A stretch of 64,000 bases of DNA from contig NZ_JAAVXB010000002.1 of NCBI RefSeq assembly GCF_012241385.1, forward strand, positions 248,001 to 312,000, in the 5' to 3' direction. A program made the translations under genes and the position numbers. Of the stretch, positions 61,254 to 64,000 are shown piece after piece (within the stretch, counting starts at the first letter, position 1; every line of letters begins with the position of its first letter). The stretch is from Solimonas marina (GTDB lineage: Bacteria > Pseudomonadota > Gammaproteobacteria > Nevskiales > Nevskiaceae). Below the pieces are notes generated by a model. It was not told where the DNA came from. It searched no databases and worked only from the letters and a program-made list of their open reading frames with translations.

Positions 61254-61559
61254 TCAGCCAGTGATGTGCTTCACAGCCCACATGACCGCTTCCTCGACCT
61301 TCGTCTTAGCGATCGACAACTCGCGGCTGGTCTTGGTGATCTGTTCGAGCCCGGTCAGGAACTCGTGCAGCTCGAGGCCCATGTCCTTGAGCTTCTGCAT
61401 GGCCGCCTTCTCGTCGTCGCTGAGCACGCGGTAGTCGTGACCAGTGATGTTGTTGACGGTGCGGGCGTCGGACGTCGACGGAAACGTCGCGGCCGGTGCC
61501 GCCGGCGTGGCGGTGGTGGTTTCGGGGGCGGCGGTCGGGGTGCTGGTGGTCTGGTCCAT
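61254..61559 (-). CDS. Acb2/Tad1-like hairpin domain protein (candidate anti-CBASS/Thoeris sponge)
   Basis: A 101-residue protein. The N-terminal ~30 residues are Thr/Pro/Ala-rich and probably flexible. Residues 36-101 form two helices: YRVLSDDEKAAMQKLKDMGL ELHEFL, then SRELSIAKTKVEEAVMWAVK HITG. This is the layout I associate with the Acb2/Tad1 (DUF7681-type) helical hairpin, whose characterised members bind cyclic nucleotides made by host CBASS or Thoeris systems. The match is from recall of the pattern and no search was run. It lies between terminase and the portal-side genes, unlinked to other defence genes. Confidence 0.65.
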   Translation of the reverse strand: MDQTTSTPTAAPETTTATPAAPAATFPSTSDARTVNNITGHDYRVLSDDEKAAMQKLKDMGLELHEFLTGLEQITKTSRELSIAKTKVEEAVMWAVKHITG

Positions 61560-61572
61560 GGTGAATCTCCGG

Positions 61573-62976
61573 TTACGCGGTCATCGCTGAGCCGCGGGTC
61601 TTGGCTTTGAGCCGGTCGCGCCATGACGCTTTCTTGCGCTGGCCGGCGTAGAGGAAGGGGTAGCCCTGGGCAAACTGCCGGAACGCGTCGGCCGGGTTCG
61701 ATGCCCAATCGTGTAGGGGCTCCTGCTTGTAGGCGGACAGCTTCTCGTCCCACTCGCGGCGGTACGCTTCGAGCGCCGCGATGCCGTCGGCACACTTGTC
61801 GGTGTCGAAGTAGCAGGAGGGCAGCGCGCCGCGCGTCTGGTTGATCGACGCCACGAGGTTTTCGGTGCGCGGCACGACCTCGAACTGATGGCCGGGCAGC
61901 AGCTCCTGCAGGATCTCGCGGATGCACTTGCCGCCGGCGGCCAGCGTCTTGTTCTCGGCGTCGTGCGGCAGATAGTGCTTGCCGTACGTGTAGCCCTTGC
62001 TCTGGATGTCGGCGGCGAACCACTGCAAGTCCTTGCCGCTGGCTTCCATGAAGTCGATGAAGCGGTGCTCCATGCCGACGTGCTGGTGGAACCAGACCGC
62101 CGTGGTGTCGTTCCAGCCCAAGTCCCAGAAGGTGTTGACGGGGACATGCGGCAGGCGCGGGATGTTGAGGATCCGGCCGCCGGCGCGCGCGGCTTCCATC
62201 TGTTCGGCGAAGTAGGCGCCCTTGATGCTCGGGCTTTCCCAGCGGCCGAGCAGCAGCGCGTTCTGTTCTTCCTCGGTCAGCAGCAGCAACGTCTGCCGGT
62301 AGCCGCTGTCGCGCAGATGCGGGTTGTCGCTGAGGCGCGCGGCGATGAAGCGACGCGTCATCTGCGTGACCTCGCCGGTTTCCGGGTCCGTGACCTCGAT
62401 AACGAAGCGCGTCGAGCTGCCTTCTGTTTGGATGCGCCAGTAGTCCTTCACCCACCGGAAGCCTGGGCCGTCCGGGTTGGTGGTGGCGCGCACGTAGCAC
62501 TTGATCGAGGGATCAGACGTGCGCACGCGCGACAGCAGGTAGCGGTAGGGCACGTCGGTTGGGAACAGCGTCAGCTCGTCCCAGCCGACGTACTGAAAGG
62601 CACGGCCGCGGTATTTGAAGCGGTCCGAGTCGTACTGCATGTGCCCGAACTCGATGCGCGCGCCGCTCGGGAATTTCCAGACATGGGCCTGCTTGTCGTA
62701 ATCGCCGCCGTATGCCGGGTAGATGTCGTGCGACCGGTCGATCAGGTCTTTCAGGTCGGGGTAGGTGCGGCGGAACAGGATGGCCTGGTACGCGCGCTTG
62801 CCGATCGCGTCCTGCTGCAGGCCGAGCGCGTCGATCAGTAGCGCGTCGGACTTGCCGGCGCCGGCGGCGCCGCCGTACAGCACTTCGAACTCGGGCGCGG
62901 CGAGCAACATCGACTGCTTCGGCGTCGGCTGCCAAAGCACCTCTTCATCGACCCACACGGAAGTGACCTGACTCAC
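61573..62976 (-). CDS. terL: Terminase large subunit
   Basis: The packaging motor ATPase/nuclease, 467 residues from a GTG at 62976 overlapping the small-subunit stop (GTGA). Walker A is YGGAAGAGKSD at residues 34-44, Walker B is YVGWDEL (Asp133, Glu134), and the C-terminal nuclease region starts FWDLGWNDTT. TTNPDGPGFRWVKDYW is also a conserved block. Longer frames upstream overlap the small subunit and are not used. Confidence 0.93.
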   Translation of the reverse strand: MSQVTSVWVDEEVLWQPTPKQSMLLAAPEFEVLYGGAAGAGKSDALLIDALGLQQDAIGKRAYQAILFRRTYPDLKDLIDRSHDIYPAYGGDYDKQAHVWKFPSGARIEFGHMQYDSDRFKYRGRAFQYVGWDELTLFPTDVPYRYLLSRVRTSDPSIKCYVRATTNPDGPGFRWVKDYWRIQTEGSSTRFVIEVTDPETGEVTQMTRRFIAARLSDNPHLRDSGYRQTLLLLTEEEQNALLLGRWESPSIKGAYFAEQMEAARAGGRILNIPRLPHVPVNTFWDLGWNDTTAVWFHQHVGMEHRFIDFMEASGKDLQWFAADIQSKGYTYGKHYLPHDAENKTLAAGGKCIREILQELLPGHQFEVVPRTENLVASINQTRGALPSCYFDTDKCADGIAALEAYRREWDEKLSAYKQEPLHDWASNPADAFRQFAQGYPFLYAGQRKKASWRDRLKAKTRGSAMTA

Positions 62977-63416
62977 TTCGCGTCCTTCGCCGGCACGATG
63001 ACCGTGCGCGCCGTCGACTTCACGTTCGCGTCGACCTTCTGGCGGTTCGTGTAGACGTCGCCGACCTCTTCGGCTGCCTGCTTCAGCAGTTGGGCAGCCA
63101 ACGGCAGGTTCTTCATCGACTCGGCCTTGTCGACCATGCGCTGCAGCGTGCGCAGCCGGACCGCCTTGTTGGCGATCGGGATGTCGTTCGTCTTGGTCTT
63201 GAACTCCTTGCGGGTGGCGTCGAACAGAACACGCCATTTCTCGCTCAGGTTCTTCCCGGCGCGCTTGTTCGGGTCGTACTGCTCGACCGACTGCCGGGTG
63301 ACGACGATGCCGAATTCCTGCTTGACGGCCTCGGCCACGACAGATGGGGCGTCGTAGCACGCCAGGCCCTGCACGATGAAGGCTTTGACCTCGTCGGGGA
63401 GCTTGCTCTTAGCCAT
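62973..63416 (-). CDS. terS: Terminase small subunit-like protein (DUF2280)
   Basis: A 147-residue DUF2280 protein: DEVKAFIVQGLACYDAPSVV then AEAVKQEFGIVVTRQSVEQY at the N-terminus gives an HTH-like DNA-binding domain, followed by a helical oligomerisation part (RTLQRMVDKAESMKNLPLAA). Its adjacency to terL with an overlap supports recognition of packaging sites. Confidence 0.8.
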   Translation of the reverse strand: MAKSKLPDEVKAFIVQGLACYDAPSVVAEAVKQEFGIVVTRQSVEQYDPNKRAGKNLSEKWRVLFDATRKEFKTKTNDIPIANKAVRLRTLQRMVDKAESMKNLPLAAQLLKQAAEEVGDVYTNRQKVDANVKSTARTVIVPAKDAK

Positions 63417-63435
63417 AACTCGCGTCTATTCCGAG

Positions 63436-64000
63436 TCAGGCCACGCGTGACACACACGTGCCGCACGCGTGAGCCACAGAGAACGGGGCGATTGAGGGCC
63501 GGCGCTTGGCAGCTTCGACCATGCGGGCGACCTGCCCGTCGGGTTGGCCCACGCCGTAGCGGGCGACCACGCCGATGAATTCCTCGACGTCGTGCCCGCG
63601 GATGGCGTACTGCGGCTTACCGTCGCGGCCGAACTTTGGGGCGCCGAACGCATCGAGCGCCTGGGCGATGTGGTAGAGCTCGTGGTCGACGAGGGCGCAC
63701 CACTCGACGTCGGAGCATTGGCTGCAATACTCGGAATCGAGCGTGATGACGAAGGCGGGGACGCGGCCGAACCAGTGCTCGAACTGCTCTTCCTGTCGCC
63801 GGCGCTTCCAGCCTCCCGATTGGAACTGGACCTGCTCGGCTTGGCCGATGACGCGGCGCATGCCCTTGTCGAAGCCGCTGGCCGCCCACAGGAATTCGAG
63901 GTCGCACTCGGGGAGGTGGGCGTGGTCGGGGTTGTGCAGTGGGCTCGACTCGTCGAAGAACGTCGCGTCGAGCCACGGGCGGATGTCGGTTGCCGGCGTA
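63436..64000 (-). CDS. Putative phage metallopeptidase, N-terminus off the window
   Basis: The frame is open from the window edge, with residues TPATDIRPWLDATFFDESSP visible upstream of the first internal Met. ALVDHELYHIAQAL carries an HExxH zincin motif, preceded by CSQCSDVEWC. The type matches putative phage metallopeptidase proteins found next to terminase genes. It ends 19 bases before the terS start. The true start is outside the window. Confidence 0.75.
   Translation of the reverse strand, partial: TPATDIRPWLDATFFDESSPLHNPDHAHLPECDLEFLWAASGFDKGMRRVIGQAEQVQFQSGGWKRRRQEEQFEHWFGRVPAFVITLDSEYCSQCSDVEWCALVDHELYHIAQALDAFGAPKFGRDGKPQYAIRGHDVEEFIGVVARYGVGQPDGQVARMVEAAKRRPSIAPFSVAHACGTCVSRVA

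Larger units (their letters stand above)
8424..64000. mobile_element. Prophage, left end through late genes, right end not in window
   Basis: Everything right of tRNA-Arg is phage-like: integrase, repressor and Cro-like genes, replication and recombination genes, terminase, portal, capsid, and tail or ejection proteins, with nearly all genes overlapping or closely spaced. At more than 55 kb it has no lysis cassette in view and no visible inactivating lesion in the core genes, so it may be intact. The early module is lambda-like and the late module podovirus-like. Confidence 0.95.

Noticed and set aside
8424-64000. CRISPR array or insertion sequence
   Set aside because: No direct repeats with regular spacers and no transposase gene seen on either strand.

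Overview
The window joins about 8.4 kb of a high-GC gammaproteobacterial chromosome to a large prophage that fills the rest and runs off the right edge. The chromosomal part has the order recA-recX / patatin lipoprotein / alaS-lysC-csrA-tRNA-Ser(GCU)-tRNA-Arg(ACG). The alaS-lysC-csrA(rsmA)-tRNA-Ser-tRNA-Arg order is familiar from Pseudomonas-type gammaproteobacteria. High GC and protein sequence would also fit Xanthomonadales or Nevskiales relatives. I cannot name a species.

The prophage starts directly after the tRNA-Arg gene, which is the probable attachment site. From left to right: (1) a leftward operon (8.5-21.9 kb) with integrase, a DUF4224 protein, an HslV-like Ntn hydrolase, two DNA methyltransferases flanking a Gp37/Gp68 protein, a MazG-like pyrophosphohydrolase, a DnaN-like clamp, RdgC, SSB, a YqaJ exonuclease and an ERF annealing protein; (2) a lambda-like immunity region (21.9-24.4 kb) with a CI/LexA-type S24 repressor, a Cro-like gene and a shared operator motif at both flanking promoters, with a secreted DUF4124-like protein in between; (3) a rightward operon (24.3-29.9 kb) with a ribbon-helix-helix protein, a PAPS-reductase-like PP-loop protein, a replication initiator-like protein, a DnaC-like loader and NinG; (4) a stretch of small accessory genes (29.9-31.7 kb) that contains attC-like recombination sites and looks like a small integron cassette array without an integrase; (5) a leftward late operon (from beyond 64 kb down to 31.7 kb) with a metallopeptidase, terminase small and large subunits, an Acb2/Tad1-like protein, portal, scaffold-like protein, N4-gp56-type major capsid protein, connector, tail or adhesin proteins, two putative ejected proteins and a 3297-residue polyvalent protein.

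The late module is podovirus-like: there is no tape measure or tail tube in view, and the portal, capsid, gp6-like adaptor and giant internal protein are together. The early module is lambda-like. Lysis genes and attR are not in view. Lysogeny would be held by the S24 repressor acting on the two operator clusters. Replication would use the initiator and DnaC-like loader with host DnaB, and recombination would use YqaJ/ERF/SSB/RdgC/NinG. Several genes look devoted to conflict with the host: the methyltransferases, the Acb2/Tad1-like sponge candidate, the polyvalent protein, and possibly the PP-loop and Ntn proteins.

The points most worth a second look are the attC-like cassette array inside a prophage, the Acb2/Tad1-like protein between portal-side genes and terminase, the polyvalent protein, the C5 methyltransferase with about eight tandem repeats, and an integrase lacking the usual first catalytic arginine.
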